Shown: positions 25,101 to 34,776, counted from the first letter of the stretch. The stretch: DNA of 64,000 bases from Rhodopseudomonas sp. BAL398 (GCF_033001325.1 NZ_CP133111.1:1550001-1614000), one strand, 5' to 3'. Translations and numbers: made by a program. The notes: generated from the sequence alone by a model not told the origin.

Positions 25101-26090
25101 TCAGCCCCTGCTTCGGCCGTTGCGCAGCACCAGACAGCCATGGCCGGCGCGACGGATCCGCACGCACAGATCATTGGCTGCCGGGCGGGTCTCGGTGCCG
25201 ATCCGCACCTGATAAAATGGCCTTGTGCCGCGGCTGCGAAACACCGAGCGAATGAGACTCGGATCGCGGTCGCCGATCACGGCGCTCAACCGCGTCATCG
25301 CGCGGGCATAGCTGGCCAAGGCGCGATCGCGATTGAACCCGGCGGCCAGTTGCACGCCCCATGGCTGATCGGCGCCGAGTTTGACGCGTCGCTCGAGCTG
25401 GGTGACGAAGGGATTGGGCGCGCGCTTGAGCAGCGCCATCAAGTCGCCGCAGCTCGAGGCGGCCGGACGTTCCGCCGGTTTGGCGCTTCGCCCCGCCGCC
25501 GCCCACTCATCGATCGACGTGCCGGTGATGGCGTAGACATAGTGGCGGGTCTGTTGCGGCATGAAGCCGGTGCCGGAGATCCATTCCTGCACCCGCCTCG
25601 GGCCGGCATTGTAGGCCGCGGCCGCCAGGCCAAGATTGCCGAATTGCGCGCGTAGCTCGCTGAGGAACTCCGCCGATTTCGGCAGCGCCTGCACCGGATC
25701 GAACGGGTCGAGCAGGCTGCGCTCGCTGGCGGTGCCGGGCATGAATTGCGCGATGCCGAGCGCGCGGTCTCCGCTGCGGGTGATCGGACCGACCGCGTCG
25801 GGCTGAAACCGGCTCTCCTGCCAGATCACGCGGGCGAAGAATTCCAGCGGCAGATCATGCGCGCGCGCCGCCGACTCGATCATCAGACACATCGCGGCGC
25901 CGGTATCATGCTCGGGGGCGGCCTCGGGCGACCGCGTGGCTGGCTCGCCCGCGACGGGTCGCGCGGCAGCGCCTTGTGACGACGGCGCGATCGCTTTGTC
26001 CGGCGCTGCGTCCTGCGCGATCGACGACACCAGCGTGGCGACGACGAAACAGCAACTAACCAGCGATCTGGCAAGGAGACCTGAGCGCAT
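25101..26090 (-). CDS. Periplasmic lytic transglycosylase with SPOR-like C-terminus
   Basis: Cleaves the glycan strands of peptidoglycan. About 329 residues: a signal peptide (MRSGLLARSLVSCCFVVATLVSS, cleavage near SIA-QD), an Ala/Pro-rich linker, and the SLT domain (VIWQESRFQPDAVG with the catalytic Glu, GIAQFMPGTA, AAAYNAGPRRVQEW). A C-terminal segment of about 45 residues resembles a SPOR peptidoglycan-binding repeat (FYQVRIGTE ... LCVRIRRAGHGCLVL). Two starts are possible: ATG at 26120 (MTQSLKRHG) or ATG at 26090, the latter giving a cleaner signal peptide and a GGA five bases upstream. Divergent from the GrdB-like gene. Confidence 0.88.
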   Translation of the reverse strand: MRSGLLARSLVSCCFVVATLVSSIAQDAAPDKAIAPSSQGAAARPVAGEPATRSPEAAPEHDTGAAMCLMIESAARAHDLPLEFFARVIWQESRFQPDAVGPITRSGDRALGIAQFMPGTASERSLLDPFDPVQALPKSAEFLSELRAQFGNLGLAAAAYNAGPRRVQEWISGTGFMPQQTRHYVYAITGTSIDEWAAAGRSAKPAERPAASSCGDLMALLKRAPNPFVTQLERRVKLGADQPWGVQLAAGFNRDRALASYARAMTRLSAVIGDRDPSLIRSVFRSRGTRPFYQVRIGTETRPAANDLCVRIRRAGHGCLVLRNGRSRG

Positions 26091-26194
26091 GATTCCATGC
26101 CTTTTCAACGATTGCGTCATCCCGCCACGCAGCTTGACACGCCGGGCCGACGCGCTCCACCCTGACATGCACAACGTGAAACCGGGACAGTAAT

Positions 26195-27127
26195 ATGGCC
26201 AGCACCCAAGAACTATCCGGCTTCGCATCCGACGAGGATGTCCCCATCGCCTATATGGCACGAACCCGCGCCTACTATCAGGCGATCGGATATGATACGC
26301 CGTATCGCTGGGCGCACTATTGCGGCGCGCCCTTTCAACCGTTGCGGACGCCGCTGGCGCAGGCCCGCGTCACCATCGTCACCACGGCGGCGCCGTTCGA
26401 TCCGTCGAAGGGCGACCAGGGTCCTGGCGCGCCCTATAATGGCGGCGCCAAATTCTATTCCGTCTATGACGGCGACACCCGCAAGGACCATGATTTGCGG
26501 ATCTCGCATATCGCCTATGACCGAATCCACAGTCCGGCGACCGACAGCGGGAGCTGGTTTCCGCTGGCGCAATTGCGACGGCTGGAAAGCGAAGGACGGA
26601 TCGGCAGCGTCGCGCCGCGCTTCTTCGGCGCGCCGACCAATCGCAGCCATCGTGTCACGCTGGAAACCGATGGGCCGGAAATCCTGAGGCGGTGCCGGGC
26701 CGACAAGGTCGACGCCGCGGTGCTGGTGCCGAACTGCCCGGTCTGCCATCAGAGCGTCACCCTGATCGCGCGCTATCTTGAGGCCAACGGCATTTCCACC
26801 GTGGTGATGGGCTGCGCCAAGGACATCGTCGAACACGCGGCGGCGCCGCGTTTCCTGTTCAGCGACTTCCCGCTCGGCAATTCCGCCGGCAAGCCGCACG
26901 ACCGCGATTCACAGGCGTTCACCCTGGAGTTGGCGCTGCGCTTGCTTGAGTCCGCGCCCGGAGCACAAACCACGATGCAATCGCCGCTGCGCTGGAGCGT
27001 CGATCCGTCGTGGAAGCGTGACTACAACAATGTCGACAATTTGAGCGCCGAGGAACTGGCTCGGCGGCGCGGCGAATTCGATGCCCAGAAGGCGGCCGCA
27101 CTCGACATCCGCGAACGTACGTCCTGA
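26195..27127 (+). CDS. Glycine/sarcosine/betaine reductase component B-like protein, cysteine homologue
   Basis: A 310-residue protein of the GrdB/PrdB-like family. In anaerobes GrdB is a selenoprotein that binds glycine, sarcosine or betaine and releases acetyl phosphate. Family blocks visible here are VTIVTTAAPFDP, SHIAYDR and the thiol motif NCPVCHQSVTLIARYLEANGI (in outline; Cys181 and Cys184), followed by MGCAKDIVEH (Cys207) and FPLGNSAGKPHD. No in-frame UGA exists, so the redox residues are plain cysteines. No grdA or grdC lies nearby, so the anaerobic reaction is unlikely and the real substrate is unknown. The stop codon is contributed by palindromic element copy B. Confidence 0.75.
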   Translation: MASTQELSGFASDEDVPIAYMARTRAYYQAIGYDTPYRWAHYCGAPFQPLRTPLAQARVTIVTTAAPFDPSKGDQGPGAPYNGGAKFYSVYDGDTRKDHDLRISHIAYDRIHSPATDSGSWFPLAQLRRLESEGRIGSVAPRFFGAPTNRSHRVTLETDGPEILRRCRADKVDAAVLVPNCPVCHQSVTLIARYLEANGISTVVMGCAKDIVEHAAAPRFLFSDFPLGNSAGKPHDRDSQAFTLELALRLLESAPGAQTTMQSPLRWSVDPSWKRDYNNVDNLSAEELARRRGEFDAQKAAALDIRERTS

Positions 27128-27324
27128 GAGACTGACCGAAAAGCAGTCAATGGAATCAAGCCTTCAAGGCCGTCATTGCGAGGAGCTCTTGCGACGACGC
27201 AATCCAGTCCTTGCCTGGCACCCCTGGATTGCTTCGCTGTCGGACGGCGCTGCGCGCCGGCCTCGGCTCGCCATGACGAACCAGGCTTGATTTGAGTGGC
27301 TTCCTTTTCGGTCAGACTCTCAGG
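27123..27324. repeat. Palindromic MITE-like element, copy B
   Basis: 202 bp. Left end CCTGAGAG-ACTGACCGAAAAG, right end its complement CTTTTCGGTCAGACTCTCAGG, an almost perfect 21-bp terminal inverted repeat. The inner arms are GTCATTGCGAG and CTCGCCATGAC, with GCAATCCAG and CTGGATTGC further in. The inner right arm shares the GCTGCGCGCCGGCCTCGGCT block with copy C. It follows the GrdB-like gene directly. Confidence 0.88.
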
Positions 27325-27458
27325 CGGTGCCGGAGCGATGCGGGCCGCGATCGCAGATCGACAAATGATTCAGGTTAACAAAGGTTGCCGCGGCCGACGA
27401 TCTTCCATCCGCAGGCAATGGCGGTAAAGTCCCCCACCTCTTCGGCATGGTGGGCATA

Positions 27459-27803
27459 ATGATCGAGCGTCGCAACAATCCGCGGGACAAAGTGATTTAC
27501 GGCGGCGTCGCCTCGATCAAGGAAGGCGGCACCACCCGCGACTGCGTGGTCCGAAACCTCTCCGAGAAGGGTGCCAGCATCGAATTCCGCAGCGTCGCCG
27601 GGCTGCCCGAGGAAATCGGGCTGACCATCGCCAAGAAGGGACGCTCATTCCTGGCCAAAGTAGTCTGGTGGGGAAGCAACACGGTTGGCGTCGCATTCCG
27701 TGACGAGGCCGATCCGTCCGACCTCGGCGAGCGGCTGCGGATCAGCGAGAAGAAAAAGCGCGAACTGCAGCGCCGTATCAAGATACTACTTGGCGAAGGC
27801 TGA
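27459..27803 (+). CDS. PilZ domain protein (c-di-GMP receptor), paralogue 2
   Basis: A 114-residue single PilZ domain with RxxxR (RRNNPR) and NxSxxG (RNLSEKGASIEF) motifs intact, so c-di-GMP binding is expected. The C-terminal helix is highly charged (SEKKKRELQRRIKILLGEG). Paralogous to the protein at 24713-25072. The ATG at 27459 (MIERRNN) is preferred to that at 27447, because PilZ proteins usually begin right at the arginine motif. The partner that reads c-di-GMP status is not evident from the neighbourhood. Confidence 0.88.
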   Translation: MIERRNNPRDKVIYGGVASIKEGGTTRDCVVRNLSEKGASIEFRSVAGLPEEIGLTIAKKGRSFLAKVVWWGSNTVGVAFRDEADPSDLGERLRISEKKKRELQRRIKILLGEG

Positions 27804-28064
27804 CCCTGACGGCGGCGCAGCGCAGGCATTTCGCGACCGCGTCATGAGTGGGCGTACTGCGCTGTTGCGCAGCCGCAATTGCCTTGCCGACGGATTGGAT
27901 TAAAAACGTCGTCCTAGCCATGATCCAGCCGGCGCTTCTGCTCCGCAGCGCCGCTTGATCCGCCGAGGACGACGAGCATCAAGCGCAACAAGCCAAAAAA
28001 CCGCAAGCCGAAGAAGCGAAACGGTGGTCCGCCGAACATTGCGGCGCGTCGTCCCGCGCCTGCC

Positions 28065-29804
28065 GTGCCGTCCGCCGATCCCGCGCCCACGACCACGACC
28101 GCGCCGACGACCAAGGCTGCTCCTGCTGCGGCCGCCATCGAGGCCGCGCCAAGCGCTGCGTCACCAGCGCCCCCTACTCCGACACCTACCGCCCCCGCAG
28201 CGGCGGCCCCAGCTCCTCGCGGCCGGTCGTCGCGCGTCACCGGCGTCGTTGCGCTGCTGGACAGCTGCGATGCCGTTATGCAGGCGCTGCAGACCTCACC
28301 GCGGCGACTGCTGATTTGGATTCTATGCATCTATGGCGGCCTGTGGTTGGTCGCCGCGATCGGCTTCCCGGGCCTGCCGGCCAGCAGTTACGAGATGTTT
28401 CTGTTCGGCCAGGAGATGCAATTTGGCTACTGGAATGATCCGCCGCTCGCCCCCTGGCTGACCCAGACTGCCTATACGCTCACCGGGCACTGGATCTCAT
28501 CCCAATTCGTGCTGGCGGTCGGCTCGGTCGTGGTGACGCTTTACGTCGTCTGGAAACTCGGCAGCGAGATCGTCGGCCAAAGCGGTGCCGCACTCGCCGT
28601 CGCCCTGACGCTGCTGATCTATTACTTCGGCCCGCCGGCCACGGCCTACGGCCCCAGCGTCGCGCAATTGCCGCTGTGGGCCGCGACGATCTACCTCTAC
28701 CGCGCGGCGGTATTGAAGGACGGATCGGCCAGTTGGATCCTGCTGGGCGTGGCGTCGGCCTTGCTGCTCTATGCCAAATATACCGGCGGGCTGTTGCTGA
28801 TCGTGCTCGCGCTGCATTTCTTCCTGACGCCCGAGGGCCGCAGCCGAAAATCCGGCACCGGCCCCTATCTCGGCCTGTCGACCATGCTGATCCTGCTGAT
28901 GCCCAATCTGAGCTGGCTCGCGCATCACGATTATTCGCCGTTCAGCGTCGACCGGCCGGGCGTGAAGGGGATCTGGCTGCGGGGCTGGGTCGCGATCAAA
29001 TTCCTGCTGGCGCAGCTCGGCTTCCATGCCGGCGTGATCGCCATCGCGGTGGTGGCGACGCTTCCCAAATTGCCGCTGCAGGGCGAACCGGTCACGCTCG
29101 AGCTCGGCGCGCCGAGCCGGTTCGACCGCTCGCTGATCTTGGCCACCGCGTCGATCCCCTTGCTGCTGATCGCCGCCATCAGCCTCATTGCCGGCATCGA
29201 GCAGCGCGCCGCCGTCGGCCAGGCGATGGTGGCGCTGTCCGGACTGGCGCTGGTCGTGCTGTTGCCGCCGCGGATCGTCCTGCAGGCGCCGCGGCTGGCC
29301 GTCGGCGTTTGGGCGCTGGTGTTGATCGCCCTGCCGATCGGCCATGTCGCCCTCACCCAGGCCAAGGCCCGCTATGGTAGCCGGATGCCGACCCAGATGG
29401 TCCCCGCCGGCAACCTGTCGAGCGCGATGCAGTCGATCTGGCACAGCAAGACATCGCTGCCGCTGGAGATCGTGACCGGCGATGTGGTCCAGGCGGGTTT
29501 CGTCGTGATGTCGGCCAGACCGCGACCGTCGGCCTTCATCGACGCCGATTTTCGCAAGAGCCCCTGGATCACCCCGGAGCGTCTGCAGCAATCGGGTACG
29601 CTGGTGCTGTGGCCGACCGACCAATTCCCGCGCACCGATGAGTTGCCCGCGCCCTACCGGGCCGCGCTCGGCAAGCTGAAACCTGTCTTCGGCACGATGG
29701 TTCTGCCGCTCGGCTTCGGCAAGCTCAGGACCTATGGCTGGGCGGTGTTGTTGCCCCAGCCAGCGAAACCCGCCGAACCGGCGAAGCCCGCCCCCGCGCA
29801 GTGA
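28065..29804 (+). CDS. GT39/ArnT-like membrane glycosyltransferase
   Basis: A large integral-membrane transferase (579 residues from the first normal start) of the PMT_2/GT39 family, which moves a sugar from a polyprenyl-phosphate donor to a lipid, protein or glycan acceptor. After an Ala/Pro/Thr-rich N-terminal stretch, a first helix (LLIWILCIYGGLWLV) leads to the periplasmic loop YWNDPPLAPWL, where the acidic residue before PPL is catalytic. About ten more helices and a soluble C-terminal domain follow. The GTG at 28065 is the first usual start codon, but strongly basic in-frame coding (KRNKPKNRKPKKRNG) continues upstream to about 27978, so the true start is probably earlier. Confidence 0.82.
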   Translation: MPSADPAPTTTTAPTTKAAPAAAAIEAAPSAASPAPPTPTPTAPAAAAPAPRGRSSRVTGVVALLDSCDAVMQALQTSPRRLLIWILCIYGGLWLVAAIGFPGLPASSYEMFLFGQEMQFGYWNDPPLAPWLTQTAYTLTGHWISSQFVLAVGSVVVTLYVVWKLGSEIVGQSGAALAVALTLLIYYFGPPATAYGPSVAQLPLWAATIYLYRAAVLKDGSASWILLGVASALLLYAKYTGGLLLIVLALHFFLTPEGRSRKSGTGPYLGLSTMLILLMPNLSWLAHHDYSPFSVDRPGVKGIWLRGWVAIKFLLAQLGFHAGVIAIAVVATLPKLPLQGEPVTLELGAPSRFDRSLILATASIPLLLIAAISLIAGIEQRAAVGQAMVALSGLALVVLLPPRIVLQAPRLAVGVWALVLIALPIGHVALTQAKARYGSRMPTQMVPAGNLSSAMQSIWHSKTSLPLEIVTGDVVQAGFVVMSARPRPSAFIDADFRKSPWITPERLQQSGTLVLWPTDQFPRTDELPAPYRAALGKLKPVFGTMVLPLGFGKLRTYGWAVLLPQPAKPAEPAKPAPAQ

Positions 29805-29820
29805 AGCACTGGTCGAATCA

Positions 29821-29850
29821 GCAGGGCCGGCAATCGCTTGCCGGCCCTGC
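29821..29850. terminator. Strong hairpin between convergent GT39 and clpA genes
   Basis: A perfect 13-bp stem GCAGGGCCGGCAA/TTGCCGGCCCTGC with a TCGC loop, 16 bp after the GT39 stop and 35 bp beyond the clpA stop. There is no T-run on either side, so it may act with Rho or simply protect 3' ends. Confidence 0.65.
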
Positions 29851-29885
29851 GTCATTCAATGGAACGGTACGATGCCGCGCCGCGA

Positions 29886-32288
29886 TCAGACCTTGACCAG
29901 CGGCCCCTTCGGCGCCGGCCCGTTGGGGCCGCCCGATTTCGGCTTGCGCGACGAACTGCGCTTGCCCGGCAGCTTGTCCGGCTTCGGCGTGATCGGACCG
30001 TCGACGAATTCGAAGCCGATCTTCTCCAGCTCGACGCCGGCCAATGCCTCGTCCTTGACCAGCACGACCTTGACGTGGCCGCCGCCCTTGAGCTTGCCGA
30101 ACAGCACCTCGTCGGCCAGCGGCTTCTTGATGTGCTCCTGGATCACCCGGGCCATCGGCCGCGCGCCCATCTGCTCGTCATAGCCATGCTGCACCAGCCA
30201 GGCCTTCGCCGGCTCGGACAATTCGATGGTGACGTCACGATCGGCGAGTTGCGCCTCGAGCTGCAGCACGAACTTCTCCACCACCATGCCGATGACATCG
30301 GCATTGAGATGGGCGAACGACACCACCGCGTCGAGACGGTTGCGGAATTCCGGCGCGAACTGCCGGTTGATCGCCTCGTGGTCGTCGCCTTCGCGCTTGT
30401 TGCGGGTGAAGCCGAAAGCCTGGCGGGCCAAATCGGCGGCGCCGGCATTCGTCGTCATGATCAGGATCACATTGCGGAAATTGACCTGCTTGCCGTTGTG
30501 ATCGGTGAGCCGGCCGTGATCCATGATCTGCAGCAGCACATTATAGAGGTCGGGATGCGCCTTCTCGATTTCGTCGAGCAGCACGACGCAATGCGGATGC
30601 TGGTCGACGCCGTCGGTGAGCAAGCCGCCCTGGTCGAAGCCGACATAGCCCGGAGGCGCGCCGATCAGGCGCGACACGGTGTGCCGCTCCATATATTCCG
30701 ACATGTCGAAACGGATCAGCTCGACGCCCAGCGAGGCCGCCAACTGCTTGGCCACTTCGGTCTTGCCGACGCCGGTCGGGCCGGAGAACAGATAGGAGCC
30801 GATCGGCTTTTCCGGTTCACGCAAGCCGGCCCGCGCCAGCTTGATGGAGGCCGACAGCGCCTCGATCGCCTTGTCCTGGCCGAACACCACCCGCTTCAGG
30901 GTGCTCTCGAGATGCTTCAACACCTCGGCATCGTCCTTCGACACGCTCTTGGGCGGAATCCGCGCCATGGTGGCGACGGTGGCCTCGATTTCCTTGATGC
31001 CGATGGTCTTCTTGCGCTTGTTCTCCGCCACCAGCATCTGCGCCGCGCCGGATTCGTCGATCACGTCGATCGCCTTGTCGGGAAGCTTACGATCGTGAAT
31101 GTAACGCGACGACAGCTGCACCGCGGCTTCGATCGCCTCGCTGGTGTATTTCAGCTTGTGATAGTCCTCGAAATACGGCTTCAGCCCCTTCAGGATCGAA
31201 ATCGCATCCTCGACCGTCGGCTCGTTGACGTCGATCTTCTGGAACCGGCGCACCAGCGCACGGTCCTTTTCGAAATGCTGGCGATATTCCTTGTAAGTCG
31301 TGGAGCCCATGCAACGGATGGTGCCCGATGCCAAGGCAGGCTTGAGCAAATTCGAGGCATCCATCGCCCCGCCCGAGGTCGCGCCGGCACCGATCACGGT
31401 GTGGATTTCGTCGATGAACAGGATCGCGTTGGGATGGGCCTCGAGTTCCTTGAGGACCTGCTTCAGCCGCTCCTCGAAATCGCCGCGATAGCGGGTGCCG
31501 GCCAGCAGCGTGCCCATGTCGAGCGAGAACACCGTGGCGGCGGCCAGCACTTCGGGCACTTCGGAGTCGACGATGCGCTTGGCAAGGCCCTCGGCGATCG
31601 CGGTCTTGCCGACGCCGGCTTCGCCGACGAACAACGGATTGTTCTTCTGCCTGCGGCACAGCACTTGGATCGCGCGGTTGATCTCGGAGGTGCGACCGAT
31701 CACCGGATCGATCTTGCCGTCGCGCGCCTTCTTGTTCAGATTGACGCAATAGGTGTCGAGCGCGTCGCCCTTTTTCTTGGAGTCCTCGCCGCCCTTGGTC
31801 TCGGTCTCCTCGTCGACGCCGCGCACCGGCCGCGCCTCGGAGACACCGGGCCGCTTGGCAATGCCGTGGCTGATGTAGTTGACCGCGTCATAGCGCGTCA
31901 TGTCCTGCTCCTGCAGGAAATACGCGGCGTGACTTTCGCGCTCGGCGAAGATCGCGATCAGCACATTGGCGCCGGTGACTTCCTCGCGCCCCGATGACTG
32001 AACATGAATCACGGCGCGCTGGATCACGCGTTGAAAACCGGCGGTCGGCTTGGCGTCGTCGGCGCCGTCGGTCACCAGATTCTCGAATTCGGTCTCGAGA
32101 TAATTGACGAGGCTGGTGCGCAACTTGTCGAGATCGACGCTGCAGGCACGCATCACCGCGGCGGCGTCGGAATCATCCACCAGCGACAGCAGAAGATGCT
32201 CCAGCGTCGCGTATTGGTGATGGCGTTCGTTGGCGATCGCGAGCGCGCGGTGGAGGGATTGCTCAAGACTTTGGGAAAATGTTGGCAT
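29886..32288 (-). CDS. clpA: ClpA, ATP-binding unfoldase of the ClpAP protease
   Basis: AAA+ unfoldase of 800 residues that feeds substrates to ClpP. The N-domain (residues 1-150, [18 protein letters not shown]) binds ClpS. The first AAA+ module has Walker [11 protein letters not shown] and sensor [11 protein letters not shown]; the second has [10 protein letters not shown] and [11 protein letters not shown]. The IGL-type loop that docks ClpP is expected in the second module; I read [10 protein letters not shown] there. The tail is Lys/Pro-rich. It lies downstream of clpS on the same strand with 193 bp between, so it may also have its own promoter. Confidence 0.97.
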   Translation of the reverse strand: MPTFSQSLEQSLHRALAIANERHHQYATLEHLLLSLVDDSDAAAVMRACSVDLDKLRTSLVNYLETEFENLVTDGADDAKPTAGFQRVIQRAVIHVQSSGREEVTGANVLIAIFAERESHAAYFLQEQDMTRYDAVNYISHGIAKRPGVSEARPVRGVDEETETKGGEDSKKKGDALDTYCVNLNKKARDGKIDPVIGRTSEINRAIQVLCRRQKNNPLFVGEAGVGKTAIAEGLAKRIVDSEVPEVLAAATVFSLDMGTLLAGTRYRGDFEERLKQVLKELEAHPNAILFIDEIHTVIGAGATSGGAMDASNLLKPALASGTIRCMGSTTYKEYRQHFEKDRALVRRFQKIDVNEPTVEDAISILKGLKPYFEDYHKLKYTSEAIEAAVQLSSRYIHDRKLPDKAIDVIDESGAAQMLVAENKRKKTIGIKEIEATVATMARIPPKSVSKDDAEVLKHLESTLKRVVFGQDKAIEALSASIKLARAGLREPEKPIGSYLFSGPTGVGKTEVAKQLAASLGVELIRFDMSEYMERHTVSRLIGAPPGYVGFDQGGLLTDGVDQHPHCVVLLDEIEKAHPDLYNVLLQIMDHGRLTDHNGKQVNFRNVILIMTTNAGAADLARQAFGFTRNKREGDDHEAINRQFAPEFRNRLDAVVSFAHLNADVIGMVVEKFVLQLEAQLADRDVTIELSEPAKAWLVQHGYDEQMGARPMARVIQEHIKKPLADEVLFGKLKGGGHVKVVLVKDEALAGVELEKIGFEFVDGPITPKPDKLPGKRSSSRKPKSGGPNGPAPKGPLVKV

Positions 32289-32481
32289 TCTCGTCCTCTA
32301 TGACCCCCGCCCATCATGATCGCCGTTGCTGTGGCAGGCAACAACAACCTTTCGCGTCATATAGTAACACAATCCGACAGCGGAAGACCGGTTCCATCGG
32401 GTCGTGCACCAAGCGTGTCGGGGAAAACCCGCTGTCACACACAATGCAAAACCCGTTCCGACTCCCGACCTTGTCGAAAGG

Positions 32482-32880
32482 CTACCTCTTTTCCATCACG
32501 CATTGCAAAGGGTGCTGGTGCTTGCGGGCGAAATCCATCACCTGCGTCACCTTGGTCTCGGCGATTTCGTAGGTGAACACGCCGCACTCGCCGATCCCAT
32601 GATGATGAACATGCAGCATGACCTTGGTCGCCGCCTCGACATCCATCTGGAAAAACTTCTCCAGCACATGAACGACGAACTCCATCGGCGTGTAGTCGTC
32701 GTTGAGAATCAGGACGCGGTACAGATTCGGACGCTTGGTTTTGGGCTTGACCTTGGTGATGACCGAGGTCGCAGGGTTGCCGGGGCCGCCCGCGCGGCCG
32801 CCGTCGGTGGCCATTCGCGGCTGAGACAGCAGGCCACCAGGCTCGGTGGACAGGTCCGGTTTTGAGGTTGAATGCAGCAT
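32482..32880 (-). CDS. clpS: ClpS, N-degron adaptor of ClpAP
   Basis: A 132-residue adaptor that binds proteins with Leu, Phe, Trp or Tyr N-termini and hands them to ClpA. Core motifs are [24 protein letters not shown] (in outline), where the N-D-D-Y-T pocket binds the N-degron, and [25 protein letters not shown]. The N-terminus is about 35 residues longer than in E. coli ClpS, Gly/Pro-rich and probably flexible. It precedes clpA on the same strand. Confidence 0.97.
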   Translation of the reverse strand: MLHSTSKPDLSTEPGGLLSQPRMATDGGRAGGPGNPATSVITKVKPKTKRPNLYRVLILNDDYTPMEFVVHVLEKFFQMDVEAATKVMLHVHHHGIGECGVFTYEIAETKVTQVMDFARKHQHPLQCVMEKR

Positions 32881-33281
32881 GGTTTAGGTGTTCGAGATCC
32901 CCGCAAAATATCAGCCAGCCACGAGCATATAACGATTCCCTAGGAAACCGTTTGGCCGTCGGACCGGCTCAGAAGCCGCGCCCAGCGGCCACCGCCCATC
33001 GGATGGATCGGATAGGCCGAATATGGGTCCAGAGCCGGTCCTCTGCAAGCGCCGAAATCTCAAGCCGTTCCAGACTGGCCGCCGCCCCGGGGTTAACAGA
33101 TTGTGACAGATTCCGATTGAACCGAGCGCCGGACGTTGTCGGGCCGTTCACGATACGGCGCGGCAATTCCCGGTCGTGGGCATTTGTGCAGCAATTTAGG
33201 GAGTTTCCGCGGACGACTTTACCGGCTGTTTATCCCTGGCGCCTCAACGTCGCGGAAACGCTTCAATCTTGAGTGCCAGAT
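32881..33281. other. Gap between clpS and the Tad-like gene
   Basis: About 400 bp of divergent upstream sequence for clpS (-) and the Tad/vWA gene (+). I see no conserved reading frame, RNA or repeat. It presumably carries both promoters; none stands out clearly. Confidence 0.4.
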
Positions 33282-34670
33282 ATGCCAATTGCCTCCCTTC
33301 GCTCCAGGTTGCGGACGTCAGCCGGTGGTTTTTCCGGCGCAGCCGACGGCAATGTCGCGGTGATTTTCGCGATCGCGCTGCTGCCGATCCTGACCTTCAT
33401 CGGCGCCGCGATCGATTATTCCCGGGCCTCCAGCGCTCGCACATCGATGCAGGCGGCGCTCGATTCGGCAGCCCTGATGGTGTCGAAGGATCTCGCTTCG
33501 GGAATCATCAATGCCTCCGACGTCCCGGCGAAGGCGCAGGCCTATTTCAACGGCCTCTACAACAACACGGAGGCCACCGGGGTCACCGTCACCGCCAGCT
33601 ACACCGCCAGGAACAGCAAGGGGCAGACCACCGTGGTGATGAATGGGGCCGGCGCGATGCCGACCGATTTCCTGCGGGTCGTCGGCATGTCCACGCTCGA
33701 TTTCGGCAGCAGTTCCACGGCGACCTTTGGCGGCACGCGGCTGCGGGTGGCCATGGCGCTCGACGTCACCGGCTCAATGGCCTCCTCCGGCAAAATGCAG
33801 GCGATGAAGGACGCCGCCAAGAAACTGGTCGATACGCTGAAATCCTCGGCCACCACCGCCGACGACCTTTATATCTCCGTCGTCCCCTTCGCCCAGATGG
33901 TCAATGTCGGCGCCAGCAACAAGAATGCGAGCTGGCTCGATTGGACCGATTGGGACCAGACCAACGGCAGCTGCAGTTCATATTGGTACAGCACCAAGAG
34001 CAGCTGCGAGTCTGCACGAAAGACCTGGAATCCCGACAATCATAACACCTGGAAGGGCTGCGTGACCGATCGCGATCAGCCCGCCGACACCACCAATGCC
34101 GCTCCGACATCCAGTTCGACCCGGTTTCCGGCGGTTCAATACGAACAGAACGGTTCCAACATCTGCCCGGAACAGATTCTGCCGATGACGTCGGCCTTTG
34201 CGGCCAGCAATGTGCAGACGATCAAGGCCAAGATCGATGCGCTCGACCCCAATGGCGGAACCAACCAGCCGATCGGGATGGCGTGGGCCTGGCAAACGCT
34301 GCGCCCCGGCGATCCGCTGAACACGCCGCCAAAGGATCCGAATTTCGCCTACACCGACGCCATCATCCTGCTGTCGGACGGTTTGAACACGATGGACCGC
34401 TGGCCGTCCTACGGAAATGGTCAGGTGCAATTTAACGGTCAGATCGATGCGCGGCAGAAGCTGCTGTGCGACAACATCAAGGTGCCGGTCGATGGCAAGA
34501 AAACGGTCGTCTACACCATCCAGGTCAATACCGACGGTGACCCGGAATCGGCGATCCTGAAATATTGCGCGGACAGCGGCAATTTCTACGGGACCAGCAC
34601 CGCCGCCGGGATCGGCATCGCATTTGCCCAGATCGGCGCCTCGCTGGCCAAGCTGCGCATCGCCAAATAG
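33282..34670 (+). CDS. Tad-type pilus-associated/secreted protein with von Willebrand A domain (TadG-like)
   Basis: A protein of about 462 residues. The N-terminus has the TadE/TadG-like signal segment (GNVAVIFAIALLPILTFIGAAIDYSRA), a prepilin-like hydrophobic helix followed by the D-Y-S-R motif. The vWA domain starts near residue 155 with a degenerate MIDAS (ALDVTGSM) and has a long Cys/Trp/Asn-rich insertion (about 210-290; four cysteines: SCSS, SSCES, GCVT, NICPE) before the second half (DAIILLSDGLN). Such proteins are exported to the surface or periplasm. No other tad/cpa genes are adjacent. A GTG at 33273 is an alternative start. Confidence 0.85.
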   Translation: MPIASLRSRLRTSAGGFSGAADGNVAVIFAIALLPILTFIGAAIDYSRASSARTSMQAALDSAALMVSKDLASGIINASDVPAKAQAYFNGLYNNTEATGVTVTASYTARNSKGQTTVVMNGAGAMPTDFLRVVGMSTLDFGSSSTATFGGTRLRVAMALDVTGSMASSGKMQAMKDAAKKLVDTLKSSATTADDLYISVVPFAQMVNVGASNKNASWLDWTDWDQTNGSCSSYWYSTKSSCESARKTWNPDNHNTWKGCVTDRDQPADTTNAAPTSSSTRFPAVQYEQNGSNICPEQILPMTSAFAASNVQTIKAKIDALDPNGGTNQPIGMAWAWQTLRPGDPLNTPPKDPNFAYTDAIILLSDGLNTMDRWPSYGNGQVQFNGQIDARQKLLCDNIKVPVDGKKTVVYTIQVNTDGDPESAILKYCADSGNFYGTSTAAGIGIAFAQIGASLAKLRIAK

Positions 34671-34708
34671 CGCCGCATCGGGCGATCGACAACGTCCGTC
34701 CCAAATGG

Positions 34709-34739
34709 AAAGAGCCCGGCCGCATTGGCCGGGCTCTTT
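34709..34739. terminator. Bidirectional intrinsic terminator
   Basis: A perfect 13-bp stem AAAGAGCCCGGCC/GGCCGGGCTCTTT with GCATT loop, bordered by A-rich and T-rich ends on both strands. It serves the Tad-like gene (+) and the phasin gene (-). Confidence 0.88.
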
Positions 34740-34776
34740 GGTGATTTGAACCGTTATTTGACGGATCGAGGCCGAT

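Noticed and set aside
26195-27127. Selenocysteine in the GrdB-like protein
   Set aside because: The frame has no internal UGA; CPVC occupies the redox site.
29838-31997. 719-residue open frame on the plus strand opposite clpA
   Set aside because: Antisense shadow of a highly conserved gene in GC-rich DNA; composition is Arg/His/Leu-rich and featureless.
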